Of a DNA stretch of 64,000 nucleotides, positions 9,249-18,077 are shown in pieces. Every line of letters starts with the position of its first letter. Position 1 is the stretch's first letter. The notes beneath the pieces were generated by a model. That model was not told the origin of the DNA. It saw only the letters and a list, made by a program, of their open reading frames with translations, and made no database searches. The stretch covers positions 73,373 through 137,372 of the forward strand of contig DIAS01000011.1 in assembly GCA_002415855.1 (NCBI GenBank), given 5' to 3'. The DNA is from Bacteroidales bacterium UBA5072 (GTDB lineage: Bacteria > Bacteroidota > Bacteroidia > Bacteroidales > UBA10428). The position numbers and the translations under genes are program-made.

Positions 9249-10469
9249 ATGAAAAAATCTTTTATCCTGATCCCGGCAGTCTTTATTGCCCTGATAATAT
9301 ACAGCTGTACCAAGGAAAGCGGTGACATTGGTTATACCGATAAGAACGGCGGCTCCGAAAGCATGTATGACGGCCTCTCAGGTGGATTCACCGGGACCGG
9401 ATCCGATCCAGGTACCAATACAGGTGATTCCACACAAGTGGAGCCGGTTGATCCGGGCCAGATTACCGCAGCTGAGTGGAATGACCTCGTGGAATGGGAT
9501 TTCTGGATTAACCTGGGCCAAAATGAGGAATTCAACAAAGCCCAGGAAAACTGGGAGTTCTTTCCCCTCAGGAGATATTCCGTTCTGGTGAAGGACAATA
9601 TTGCCGATCCCCTGATCGACTGTGAGGTTACCATGAAAAACCTGCAGGGGGATGTGCTGTGGAAGACCCGCACCGACAACCAGGGTAAGGCAGAGTTGTG
9701 GCTCGACATGAACGGGGGTTCCAGTGGACAGCCAACAATTTCAGTATCATACAAAGGACAGGTGGTTACCCTGGTAGATCCAAAGGTTTACGAAGATGGT
9801 ATGAATGAAGTCACCATGGCAACAAAAGGTACCGAGGAACTGAAAGCAGACATACTTTTTGTCGTAGATGCCACAGGATCAATGGGAGATGAGATCAATT
9901 ACCTGAAATCGGAATTGCTTGACGTTATTGAACGGGTTGAAAGTTTGAATTCTCAGCTCACGCTAAGGATCGGATCTGTCTTTTACCGGGATGAAGGAGA
10001 TGATTATCTCACCCGCGTGTCACCCTTCTCCACGCTCCTCAACCAGACCCTCACTTTTATCGGGAATCAGAATGCATCAGGCGGCGGAGATTATGAGGAG
10101 GCTGTACATACTGCACTGAATACAGCTGTCACCCAATTAAGCTGGAGCGATAATGCAAGGGCCAGGCTGCTGTTTTTGGTGCTCGATGCCCCGCCACATC
10201 CTACAACATCCGTGGTCAATGACCTGAATGACATTATCAGAACCACTGCCGAAAAGGGTATTAAGATCATTCCCATATCTGCCAGCGGCATTGACAAGGA
10301 TACCGAGTTCCTTTTCAGGTTCTTTGCAGCGGCCACCAACGGGACCTATGTCTTTATTACCAACGACAGCGGCATTGGTGGTGAACATATTGCGGCAACG
10401 GTGGGTGATTATGAGGTGGAACTGCTGAATGATCTGATCGTAAGATTGATCGACAAGAATACCCGGTAA
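9249..10469 (+). CDS. von Willebrand factor A domain lipoprotein
   Basis: The 406-residue protein starts with a lipoprotein signal (lipobox IIYSC, Cys20), followed by a low-complexity Gly/Ser/Asp/Thr-rich spacer (about 25-75). A beta-sandwich-like segment (about 105-185) comes before a vWA domain from residue 200 on. The metal-ion-dependent adhesion motif is DATGSMGDE, with Thr in place of the first Ser of DxSxS. Surface anchoring and protein or ligand binding are inferred; no partner is evident, although the TldD/TldE pair lies just downstream. A strong hairpin follows the gene. Confidence 0.8.
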   Translation: MKKSFILIPAVFIALIIYSCTKESGDIGYTDKNGGSESMYDGLSGGFTGTGSDPGTNTGDSTQVEPVDPGQITAAEWNDLVEWDFWINLGQNEEFNKAQENWEFFPLRRYSVLVKDNIADPLIDCEVTMKNLQGDVLWKTRTDNQGKAELWLDMNGGSSGQPTISVSYKGQVVTLVDPKVYEDGMNEVTMATKGTEELKADILFVVDATGSMGDEINYLKSELLDVIERVESLNSQLTLRIGSVFYRDEGDDYLTRVSPFSTLLNQTLTFIGNQNASGGGDYEEAVHTALNTAVTQLSWSDNARARLLFLVLDAPPHPTTSVVNDLNDIIRTTAEKGIKIIPISASGIDKDTEFLFRFFAAATNGTYVFITNDSGIGGEHIAATVGDYEVELLNDLIVRLIDKNTR

Positions 10470-10522
10470 ATAGTCCTTTAAAAAGGCTTAGAGCAGGCAG
10501 CCTCGATAGCTGCAAAATCATG

Positions 10523-10548
10523 ATGAGCGCAGTTCCAACTGCGCTCAT
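10523..10548 (+). terminator. Strong hairpin, probable terminator after the vWA lipoprotein gene
   Basis: ATGAGCGCAGTT (10523-10534) and its exact complement AACTGCGCTCAT (10537-10548) form a 12-bp stem around a CC centre. The following bases TTGTTAAA give only a short T-rich tail. It separates the vWA gene from tldD. Confidence 0.65.
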
Positions 10549-10608
10549 TTGTTAAATAATGTTATTAATATTGATCATTCCATCTTTTTTTTTCTAATTG
10601 TTTATACT

Positions 10609-10629
10609 TTAGTAAATACAATTTACTAA
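10609..10629. promoter_or_regulatory. Perfect 9-bp palindrome upstream of tldD
   Basis: TTAGTAAAT (10609-10617), ACA, ATTTACTAA (10621-10629) is an exact dyad ending 8 bp before the tldD start codon. Its small size and lack of a T tail fit an operator or a 5'-UTR hairpin better than a terminator. A promoter-like TATACTTT overlaps its left edge. No regulator gene is adjacent. Confidence 0.5.
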
Positions 10630-10637
10630 CAACTCAA

Positions 10638-12182
10638 ATGAAACCCATTCCACGAAGAAAATTCATCCGGGGTACTGCCATGGCGGGTGGTGCCTTGCTT
10701 TTACTTCCCGAGCTGGAAGCCAGTATGTTGCTTGATCCTGATCCTTCCGGCAACTACTTCCTGAAAGAATTCGGGATCGACGAAACCCTATGCCACAAGT
10801 TGCTGGCTAAAGCCCTGTCAAGAGGCGGCGATTTCGCCGACCTGTTCTTTGAATTCACCGTTTCAAACTACCTGGGTCTTGAAGATGGTAAAGTCAACCA
10901 GTCCTATGGGGACATATCTCTTGGCGTTGGGATCCGAACCGTGAAAGGTGACCAGATCGGCTATGGTTTTACCCAGGAGCTTACTGAGGAATCCATGCTG
11001 TCGGCCGCTGCTACTGCTTCCACCCTGTGCGATATGAACGCCACTCCTGTGATTGGTTCCTTCACCGCACCAAAGACAGGAAACTACTACCCTGTTGCTC
11101 CTGATTTTAACGGGATACCCGCGAAATCCAAGCTGCCGTTGCTTCAGGCCATTAACCAGAAGTGCTTTGCACTTTCCCCTGAAATAGTAAAAGTGAATGC
11201 CGGCTTTTCGAATGCTGTCAAACGCGTAATGGTGGTGACCAGCGATGGCGTTATGGCAGAAGACCTTGTTCCTTCAGGTTTTATTTATGCCTCCGTAGTG
11301 GCTGAAAGAAACGGAAAACGTGAACAATCTTTCTGGAACCTGGGAGGACGACGTGATTTTTCATTTTATTCCGATGATGTAATTAACCAGGTGTCCACCA
11401 AAGCAGTAAATAGTGCTTTAAAATTATTCGATGCGATTCAGCCACCGGCCGGTGAAGTACCTGTAGTGCTCGGACCCGGGGTAACCGGTATTCTGCTGCA
11501 TGAGGCCATTGGCCATGGAATGGAAGCCGATTTCAACCGGAAGAACATCTCCACTTACAGCACCATGCTGGGTAAGAAGGTTGCGGAACCTTTCATCACC
11601 ATTATCGATGATGCAACCAATATGAACCTTGCCGGGAGCATCAACATTGACGACGAAGGAACACCCGGCAAAAAGACCATGATGGTTGAAAATGGCATTC
11701 TCACTAGTTACATCCACGATAAGATCTCTGCAAAACATTATGGTGTTGAACCAACCGGCAACGGACGCCGGCAGGACTTCCAGAACTATCCCATGCCGCG
11801 CATGCGCAATACTTACATGTTAGGAGGCAGCTCAACTCCCGAGGATGTGATCAAACAGGCCGGTAATGGCATTTATGTTGAAGATGTCAGCAACGGCCAG
11901 GTAAAAATCGGAGAAGGTGATTTTGCCTTCTACGTTTCACAGGGCCGATTGATTGAAAACGGCAGGCTCACCTCACCGATCAAGGATGTGAACATCATGG
12001 GCAATGGGCCCAAAATGCTTGCCAATATTACTGCGGTGGCCAATGACCTTGAAATGTATTTCGGCGGTGCCGGACAATGCGGTAAGAACGGTCAGGGTGT
12101 ACCGGTATCTTTCGGATTGCCGACCTGTCTTGTTAAGTCATTAACCGTTGGGGGCACCCAGCAGAAAGGAGGCCAGTCATGA
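10638..12182 (+). CDS. tldD: TldD-family metalloprotease with Tat signal
   Basis: TldD is the catalytic subunit of the TldD/TldE (PmbA) protease, which in enterobacteria matures microcins and removes CcdA. The 514-residue protein carries the zinc motif HEAIGHGMEAD around residue 287. Unlike the cytoplasmic E. coli protein (about 480 residues), it begins with a twin-arginine-type leader (PRRKFIRG followed by AMAGGALLLLP), implying export. Its stop overlaps the start of tldE as ATGA. No substrate peptide gene was recognised nearby. Confidence 0.93.
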   Translation: MKPIPRRKFIRGTAMAGGALLLLPELEASMLLDPDPSGNYFLKEFGIDETLCHKLLAKALSRGGDFADLFFEFTVSNYLGLEDGKVNQSYGDISLGVGIRTVKGDQIGYGFTQELTEESMLSAAATASTLCDMNATPVIGSFTAPKTGNYYPVAPDFNGIPAKSKLPLLQAINQKCFALSPEIVKVNAGFSNAVKRVMVVTSDGVMAEDLVPSGFIYASVVAERNGKREQSFWNLGGRRDFSFYSDDVINQVSTKAVNSALKLFDAIQPPAGEVPVVLGPGVTGILLHEAIGHGMEADFNRKNISTYSTMLGKKVAEPFITIIDDATNMNLAGSINIDDEGTPGKKTMMVENGILTSYIHDKISAKHYGVEPTGNGRRQDFQNYPMPRMRNTYMLGGSSTPEDVIKQAGNGIYVEDVSNGQVKIGEGDFAFYVSQGRLIENGRLTSPIKDVNIMGNGPKMLANITAVANDLEMYFGGAGQCGKNGQGVPVSFGLPTCLVKSLTVGGTQQKGGQS

Positions 12183-13519
12183 GCTATAAAAAAGATCAGC
12201 AGCAGGAATTCCGGGAACTGGCAGGCTGGGTAATCAACCAGACCAAACAAGCCGGAGCGAAAGATTGTAAGGTAAGCATCTCCAAAAGACGCTTTGTTGA
12301 GATCAACTACCGCGATCGCAAGCCTGAGGTCATCAAGGAGGCCACCACACAGGGACTTTACCTCGAGGTTTTTATCGATAATAAGTTTGCCGGTAAATCA
12401 ACACCGGACTTTCGGAAGACAACCCTTTCCGGATTCGTCACCGATTTGATCGATAACGCCAGGATCATGGAAGAAGACCCGTTCCGTACCCTTCCCGATC
12501 CGAAATATTATGCCGGAAGGTCTGCCAGCGACTTGCAGCTTGCCGATCCTTCACAGCCGGAACTGACTCCCGAGGCAAGGCATGCCATGGTAAAAACCGT
12601 TGAGAATGCCTGTTTGGAGGCTGGAGGAAGCAAGGTAATATCTGTTGAAGCCGGAGAATACGATGAGACTTTTGAAGAATTTGTCATAACCAGCAATGGT
12701 TTTGAGGGTTCAAACCGGACAACGGAGTGCTGGTCAGGGGCTTCTATGACGGCACAGGATGAAGGCGACCGCCGTCCCGCCGGCAGTCACTGGGTCGGGT
12801 GCAGGTATCGCGGCGATATGCCATCGCTTGAAGAAGTTGGTAAAGAAGCGGCTAAAAGAACCCTGGACCTGATGGGCGGCAAAAAGATCGCAACTGAAAC
12901 CCTGCCGGTAATTCTGGAAAACCGTGGCGCAGCCAGGGTGTTGAGTGGTCTTTTAAATCCTATGTCGGGCGGGAGCATTCAACAGAAAAGGTCATTTCTC
13001 GCCGATAAAAAAGGACAGCAGTTCGGCAGCAAATTACTGACCGTTCAGGATGATCCATTCCTGGTGCGGGGTCTTGGATCCAGGTTATATGACGGTGACG
13101 GATTCCCGACCAAAAAACGCGATCTGCTCCTGGAAGGCAAAGTAAACGAATTCCTGATCGACTGGTACTACAGCCGGAAACTGGGCTGGGAACCTACTTC
13201 GGGATCGATTACCAACCTGATCATATCCCCGGGTACACGCAGTGTCGAAGAGATTATCAGGGACCTGGGACGTTGCATCCTGATTACGGAATACATCGGT
13301 GGAAACTCCAATTCCACAACCGGCGACTTTTCCGTTGGCATAATTGGCAAACTTTTCGACAAAGGCCAGCTGGTTCAGAATGTGGCCGAGATGAATATTG
13401 CCGACAATCATCTCAAGTTCTGGAATAAGCTCGTTGAAGTAGCCAATGACCCCTGGATCTACAGTCAGGCAAGGCTTCCCAGCCTGGTGTTTGAAGGTGT
13501 TGTGGTTGCGGGAATTTAG
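12179..13519 (+). CDS. pmbA: TldE/PmbA-family protein
   Basis: The 446-residue partner of TldD, with the same fold but without the HExxxH zinc motif, as is usual for TldE. It is translationally coupled to tldD (ATGA overlap), consistent with a heterodimer. No signal peptide is visible: the N-terminus MSYKKDQQQEF is hydrophilic. If TldD is exported by Tat, TldE would have to travel with it as a folded complex or remain in the cytoplasm. A terminator follows. Confidence 0.92.
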   Translation: MSYKKDQQQEFRELAGWVINQTKQAGAKDCKVSISKRRFVEINYRDRKPEVIKEATTQGLYLEVFIDNKFAGKSTPDFRKTTLSGFVTDLIDNARIMEEDPFRTLPDPKYYAGRSASDLQLADPSQPELTPEARHAMVKTVENACLEAGGSKVISVEAGEYDETFEEFVITSNGFEGSNRTTECWSGASMTAQDEGDRRPAGSHWVGCRYRGDMPSLEEVGKEAAKRTLDLMGGKKIATETLPVILENRGAARVLSGLLNPMSGGSIQQKRSFLADKKGQQFGSKLLTVQDDPFLVRGLGSRLYDGDGFPTKKRDLLLEGKVNEFLIDWYYSRKLGWEPTSGSITNLIISPGTRSVEEIIRDLGRCILITEYIGGNSNSTTGDFSVGIIGKLFDKGQLVQNVAEMNIADNHLKFWNKLVEVANDPWIYSQARLPSLVFEGVVVAGI

Positions 13520-13536
13520 TATTAATCCAATAGTAC

Positions 13537-13568
13537 AAAGAGGCTACCCGATCCGGATAGCCTCTTTT
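13537..13568 (+). terminator. Rho-independent terminator after tldD-tldE
   Basis: AAAGAGGCTA (13537-13546) pairs with TAGCCTCTTT (13558-13567) around an 11-nt loop and ends in a T run. It can also serve the convergent membrane-protein gene ending at 13633. Confidence 0.85.
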
Positions 13569-13632
13569 TATTGGATATTCTTAATTTTTCTTGTTGATTT
13601 GGCATAGCAGGATCGGTCATCTCTCCAAGGTT

Positions 13633-14427
13633 CTATTTCCCCAAGCTGAAATGCTCTGCCTGCAATTGTTTCTGCAAGGTAAGCAAAGGTTTTTGATTAA
13701 GTTTGGCTATACCTAACTCCGGACGATCAAGGGATATAATTAAAAACATGACCACTGCAAAAATGAAGGCGAGTACAACGTTTATCCTGGAACTTCCGTT
13801 TCCTGAGATTCCGAACTGATAGCCTAATGTCAGCATGGAAAAGAATCCGACAATAAATAAGATCCAGAGGATTACAGCAGGTATTCGGTACTCTAAAGCC
13901 ATGGTGACGCGATGATTGTAATTATCTACCAGATCATTTAAAGAGGTGGTAAACAATGAATATACCTCTGAACTTCGATCCTGCGCTGCCAGCGTCTCCG
14001 CATAACCCCAGAGTATATCAAGAATCTGCTGGGAACGCGATATTGCCAGGTTGAGCTTTGCTTTATCCTTGCCCATGTTCACACGAAGATCAACATATTC
14101 AGCCAGCAGTCTTCTGGTATCAGATCGGATGGGTTCTGCCAGTAATCCCGCCTGCAGGTATGTTCTCCGGATATTTGTAACCTCTTCCAGCAGTAACACT
14201 TTACGCTCATTATAACGATTGGCAGAAATCTGAAATACAAAAGCAAGAAAGAAAGCCAGCGTACCAAAAGCAGCAGCTACCACAGTTCCAACCGGTGCAT
14301 TCTTCAGCTCCCCCGATTTCTTAATATGGTACGTGCCATACCGACGACCGATATAAACGGGAATCAATACTACCAGAAAAGGAACAAGGAAGATCGCCAC
14401 TACTTCGAAAATCTGCGTGATATTCAT
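13633..14427 (-). CDS. DUF4239/bestrophin-like membrane protein
   Basis: A 264-residue protein with two hydrophobic segments near the N-terminus (about 5-25 and 48-68), a charged region containing NIRRTYLQAGLL (typical of DUF4239), and two further membrane segments near the C-terminus (about 180-235). Bestrophin-like anion-channel relatedness has been proposed for the family, but no function is established. The open frame can be extended 9 bp to a TTG; I chose the ATG at 14427. It is divergent from the secreted protein at 14565. Confidence 0.75.
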   Translation of the reverse strand: MNITQIFEVVAIFLVPFLVVLIPVYIGRRYGTYHIKKSGELKNAPVGTVVAAAFGTLAFFLAFVFQISANRYNERKVLLLEEVTNIRRTYLQAGLLAEPIRSDTRRLLAEYVDLRVNMGKDKAKLNLAISRSQQILDILWGYAETLAAQDRSSEVYSLFTTSLNDLVDNYNHRVTMALEYRIPAVILWILFIVGFFSMLTLGYQFGISGNGSSRINVVLAFIFAVVMFLIISLDRPELGIAKLNQKPLLTLQKQLQAEHFSLGK

Positions 14428-14564
14428 AATTGCCAAATTTTAAATCATTCATAATTGATTTAGTCTGTCTTAAGGTAAGAAAGAAACATGAAGGAGACAA
14501 GAAATCTTTTGTAAATTATCCCTGTTGACCATAAGGAAAACAAATTATTCATACCTTTATATGT

Positions 14565-15092
14565 ATGAAAACAATCATTACAGGAAGCTTAATTGCAGTT
14601 GGATTCTTGCTCACCACAATTTCATCATTTCCCCAGTGTCAGATACTGAACCGTGTTTCTCCTGACGGGTCGATGCAGTATTATATGGAGCCTGTTAATT
14701 TTTACTGGACATCTGCAAAATCATTAAAAGGTTGCATCGTGACCGATAGAGAAAGCTACTTCCTGGAATTGCGTCCGTTACCGTTTCCTGAAAGACCGCA
14801 GGGAAATAAGCTGAAAGAATCGCTGATCCTTAAATTGTCGAATGGAAGCAACTGCGAGTTGAAACACTACGATACCCGTTATGTGGAGAATGACACCGTT
14901 ATGGAAATGCTGTACCTCATCAGCAAGGAAGACATGGATTACCTGCTGAATTCTGAGGTAATGGAGGCTACGATCGACATGATGGGCACCGAAGGCATCC
15001 GGACTTATCTGTTTAAGCTGCATAAATCGGCACTGAAGGAGCAGCTTGGCTGTTTTTTAAGGGAGGAAGAAAACAAGAAGAGGAAGAAGTAA
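14565..15092 (+). CDS. Secreted protein of unknown function
   Basis: I do not recognise this 175-residue protein. It has a clear signal peptide (positive start, hydrophobic stretch, cleavage near SFPQC, about residue 23), a mixed alpha/beta body with few cysteines, and a Lys/Arg/Glu-rich C-terminus. A TACCTTTA sequence (14552-14559) resembling the Bacteroidota -7 box ends only 5 bp before the start codon, so the mRNA may be leaderless. It ends exactly where the convergent DUF2490 gene ends. Confidence 0.7.
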   Translation: MKTIITGSLIAVGFLLTTISSFPQCQILNRVSPDGSMQYYMEPVNFYWTSAKSLKGCIVTDRESYFLELRPLPFPERPQGNKLKESLILKLSNGSNCELKHYDTRYVENDTVMEMLYLISKEDMDYLLNSEVMEATIDMMGTEGIRTYLFKLHKSALKEQLGCFLREEENKKRKK

Positions 15093-15896
15093 TCAGTTTG
15101 ACGTATCCTCATCCGACGGTTTGGAAGTGATACCTTTTCTCAGGTTTGGTAAAAGATTGTTAAAAGAGACGGTAAAGGATATGATATTGTACATTTCATT
15201 GCCATTATCTCGGGGCATAAATTCATTTACATAGGTGAGCTCCAACTGTATATCATCTGTTACAAGATAACCTCCGCCGATTTCAAACCGGTTCCGATCG
15301 AAAAAGTCAATACCTTTGGTTTTTGCATGTGGCTTAAGCAGCAATTCCTCAGTGGTGACAAAATACACAACCCCCTTTCTGAGTACCTGGCTGTTTAGCG
15401 GTTTTAAAAATTTTATCATCTGACGGTACCGGTACTTATCCTCAAAAACGCTGTCAGCATTCATGATAAACCTTAATTCTCCGCGCATTCTTGTCAACAA
15501 CGTGTATCCGGTTTTATGGAAATAATAAGTTCCCTGAAGCGTCCAACGGTATTCGGGCGAAAAATACTGACCGATATCGGGTACATCCTTGTTGTAATAA
15601 TAAGCCAGCGAAGTGGAGAATTTCCACCGTGGTGAAAAATAATAGTGTGCCCATGCAAAAGCATACCTTTGAATATTGGTAGAAAGAACTTTGGGATTTG
15701 ATGGTGTATTGCTGAAAGTGCCGCCGAGCATTACCTCTGCAGCCCACTTGTCATTAATCGCCCGTGCAAACTGCAATTCATTGCCCGATTGTGTATAACT
15801 GGTGGTCTGGGCCCTGGCACTCCATGAGCCCAGCAAAAGGAACAAAAAAGCTGCCGTCTTTCCCCAATGATCTATTTCCAGCTTGAAATGGTTCAT
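15093..15896 (-). CDS. DUF2490 outer-membrane beta-barrel-like protein
   Basis: The 267-residue protein has a signal peptide cleaved near ARAQ (about residue 30) and the alternating aromatic strands of the DUF2490 family (WAHYYFSPRWKF, RNRFEIGGGYLV, LTYVNEF), ending in a terminal beta strand FTVSFN. It is probably an outer-membrane barrel. It is the last gene of the uronate operon: its ATG overlaps the DUF4861 stop (ATGA), so it is translationally coupled and may help move oligosaccharides or hold the complex at the envelope. That role is inferred from context only. Confidence 0.78.
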   Translation of the reverse strand: MNHFKLEIDHWGKTAAFLFLLLGSWSARAQTTSYTQSGNELQFARAINDKWAAEVMLGGTFSNTPSNPKVLSTNIQRYAFAWAHYYFSPRWKFSTSLAYYYNKDVPDIGQYFSPEYRWTLQGTYYFHKTGYTLLTRMRGELRFIMNADSVFEDKYRYRQMIKFLKPLNSQVLRKGVVYFVTTEELLLKPHAKTKGIDFFDRNRFEIGGGYLVTDDIQLELTYVNEFMPRDNGNEMYNIISFTVSFNNLLPNLRKGITSKPSDEDTSN

Positions 15897-17107
15897 TTTT
15901 CCAACGCAGTTTTATAGGCTTCCGATCTGAGCAGATTGGTAAAATAGGCAGCCTCCTTCACCTTTTCATCCCGCATCTCCCAGGTTGCAGCAAAACTGTA
16001 AGTCACAGGTACATCCTTGCTCAGGACGAGAGACACCAGGTGGGTGCTGACAATTCCGGGACCTTCTGCCGGAGCTTCCCAAATTCTCTTAAGCTGACTT
16101 CCGTGAATGATGATTCCCATGCCCAGTACTTCTCCGCTGATCCCCTGGTTGCCAAGTGAATAAAGGATTTTCATACTGCCTTCCGAAAGTGTATCCGCGG
16201 GAATATCATGCAGGTTAACAATCCCGGTCACCAATTCCTCATCACCCTGCAGATCGGTGATCCATATCCTGCTCCGGTAAAACCCGTCGCCTGCATAAAT
16301 GGAAATCCGGTGTGTAACATTGTAAAGCCGATTACCTGCCGGAACGTTTTTATAATTCAGTTCGAGAATGGCGCGCACCGGACCTTCGGAAATCAACCGG
16401 TACGTTCCTTCTTCACAGGGTCCCACCCTGTAAAGCGAGTCGCCGATGCCAATGGCTATGGCTCCTGCACCCAGTGAATTACCTACCTTCAGAATATCCA
16501 TGCCCCAGTCGGCCATCGTGTGATAATCCCTGCCATTAACCCCTACACTGTCTATAACCATGGCGGAGGTCTTCTTGCCGAAGATGTCGATTCCGTTTCG
16601 GGCATCATAATAGTTGCGGAAAGCGATCACATCATTCTCCCAGGCCGGGCCTTCCATCTGGTAGACCGGTGCCGTATACTTCGTATCATTTGTTTTCATT
16701 CTGAGATCAGCAGCGACCTCATCAAAAGGACTGGCAACCCTTCCAAACCGGATGTTGGTAAGAACCGGAAAATCCGGCATGTTTTCAACAGGCTCAAAGG
16801 TGACTTCTTTCGTTTCTCCGGCTTCAAGATCACAAAGAAAAGCCAGTTCATCCCAGGTTCCGTCTCCGTCGAGATCATCACATTGTGTGGGAAGCCATTC
16901 ACCATTGGCATCTTTCACCGCTACAAATGAATTTCCAGGGATATCAGGAAGAAATCCGCTTACTTCCGGCCGTGTGACAATTGCTGCCATGTCGATAAGA
17001 TCAGTGCTTCCGGGATTGCTGACCCTGTAGGTTCCAATCTGCCGGCAGGATGTTAAGAGGATTAATGCAACTAAGAACAAAGCAGATTTGATTGCTAGTG
17101 CTTTCAT
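15893..17107 (-). CDS. DUF4861 lipoprotein of uronate/pectin utilisation
   Basis: A 404-residue lipoprotein (signal with lipobox LLTSC) with an all-beta DUF4861 body; CDDLDGDGTWDELAF near the N-terminal third is a recognisable Asp-rich patch. DUF4861 proteins recur beside GH105, KduI and KduD in pectin, ulvan or other uronate clusters. Activity has not been settled to my knowledge. The frame opens at 17158, but the signal sequence begins at the ATG at 17107, so I use that start. It is separated from kduD by a 155-bp spacer containing REP-like sequence. Confidence 0.8.
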   Translation of the reverse strand: MKALAIKSALFLVALILLTSCRQIGTYRVSNPGSTDLIDMAAIVTRPEVSGFLPDIPGNSFVAVKDANGEWLPTQCDDLDGDGTWDELAFLCDLEAGETKEVTFEPVENMPDFPVLTNIRFGRVASPFDEVAADLRMKTNDTKYTAPVYQMEGPAWENDVIAFRNYYDARNGIDIFGKKTSAMVIDSVGVNGRDYHTMADWGMDILKVGNSLGAGAIAIGIGDSLYRVGPCEEGTYRLISEGPVRAILELNYKNVPAGNRLYNVTHRISIYAGDGFYRSRIWITDLQGDEELVTGIVNLHDIPADTLSEGSMKILYSLGNQGISGEVLGMGIIIHGSQLKRIWEAPAEGPGIVSTHLVSLVLSKDVPVTYSFAATWEMRDEKVKEAAYFTNLLRSEAYKTALEK

Positions 17108-17123
17108 TTTCCTGTTTTTAAAT

Positions 17124-17203
17124 TTGTCATGTTGACTGCTATGTAATGCAACCCGCATTCAGGCCGACCGTTTTGTCATGCCGACCACAGGGAAGTATCT
17201 TTA
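17124..17203. repeat. REP-like intergenic element in the uronate operon
   Basis: The spacer between kduD and the DUF4861 gene holds two direct copies of TTGTCATGnnGAC, at 17124-17136 and 17173-17185; the second continues CACAGGGAAGTATCT. This resembles the short GTCAT...GAC intergenic repeats scattered in many Bacteroidota genomes. It has no reading frame and may affect the relative expression of the two operon halves. Confidence 0.45.
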
Positions 17204-17262
17204 AGTATAAAATACTGTTATCGATCCTCCGCTGTTGTTCAGGATGTCAAAATACTCATTTT

Positions 17263-18072
17263 TTATAATTCACTGATATCATTTTCGCCTTTGACGTATC
17301 CAAAATTTGCCAGTATTCCTCCATCGACAAACAGGATGTGCCCATTGACAAAATCGCTGGCGTTGGATGCCAGAAAAAGAGCGGCATTGGCAACATCCTG
17401 CGGCTCACCCCATCTTCCGGCAGGCGTTCGGGTCATTACCAGATCATTGAAAGGGTGACCGTTCTCGCGGATAGGGGCAGTCTGGGAGGTGGCAATGTAA
17501 CCCGGACCGATACCATTGACTTGTATGTTGTACTTGGCCCACTCGCAGCACATGTTGGCTGTCAGCAGCTTTAGTCCGCCCTTAGCCGAAGCATAGGCCG
17601 ATACAGTATTCCTGCCATAAATGCTCATCATGGAACACATGTTGATGATTTTGCCCCTGCGGTTGCGGATCATACCGGGCACTACCCTTTTGGAAACAAT
17701 GAGCGGAGCAACCAGGTCAACCTCCAGTACCTGCCTGAAATCAGCCACGGGCATATCCAGGATCGGAATTCTTTTGATGATGCCGGCATTGTTAACCAGG
17801 ATGTCTACCGGACCAACATTTTCTTCAATCAGGGTTACGCCCCTGTTCACATCCACCTCGTCGGTAACATCAAACACCAGTGTATAAACACCCAGGCTCT
17901 CCCGGGCAAATGCTTTCCGGCATTCTTCCAGTTTTTCCTCTGTACGGTCATTTACACAAACCTTTGCGCCGGCCTTGCCCAGCAAAAGACCTATTGCCAG
18001 ACCTATCCCATGGGTGCCGCCGGTAATCAGGGCAACCTTTCCCGTAAGATCAAATAATGTTGTCATTTCCAT
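17263..18072 (-). CDS. kduD: 2-dehydro-3-deoxy-gluconate dehydrogenase (KduD-type SDR)
   Basis: A 269-residue short-chain dehydrogenase with the NAD(P)-binding GGTHGIG (18-24), NNAG, and catalytic Ser147, Tyr160 and Lys164. The C-terminal NGHILFVDGGILA is characteristic of the KduD/gluconate-5-dehydrogenase group. In uronate catabolism KduD reduces 3-deoxy-D-glycero-2,5-hexodiulosonate to 2-keto-3-deoxygluconate. It starts 5 bp after kduI, which supports that substrate over gluconate. An in-frame ATG two codons in is an equally possible start. Confidence 0.9.
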   Translation of the reverse strand: MEMTTLFDLTGKVALITGGTHGIGLAIGLLLGKAGAKVCVNDRTEEKLEECRKAFARESLGVYTLVFDVTDEVDVNRGVTLIEENVGPVDILVNNAGIIKRIPILDMPVADFRQVLEVDLVAPLIVSKRVVPGMIRNRRGKIINMCSMMSIYGRNTVSAYASAKGGLKLLTANMCCEWAKYNIQVNGIGPGYIATSQTAPIRENGHPFNDLVMTRTPAGRWGEPQDVANAALFLASNASDFVNGHILFVDGGILANFGYVKGENDISEL

Positions 18073-18077
18073 CAGTA

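Noticed and set aside
9249..13519. A RiPP or toxin-maturation cassette (vWA protein plus TldD/TldE)
   Set aside because: No precursor peptide gene, transporter or immunity gene was seen in or around the region, and a hairpin separates the vWA gene from tldD.
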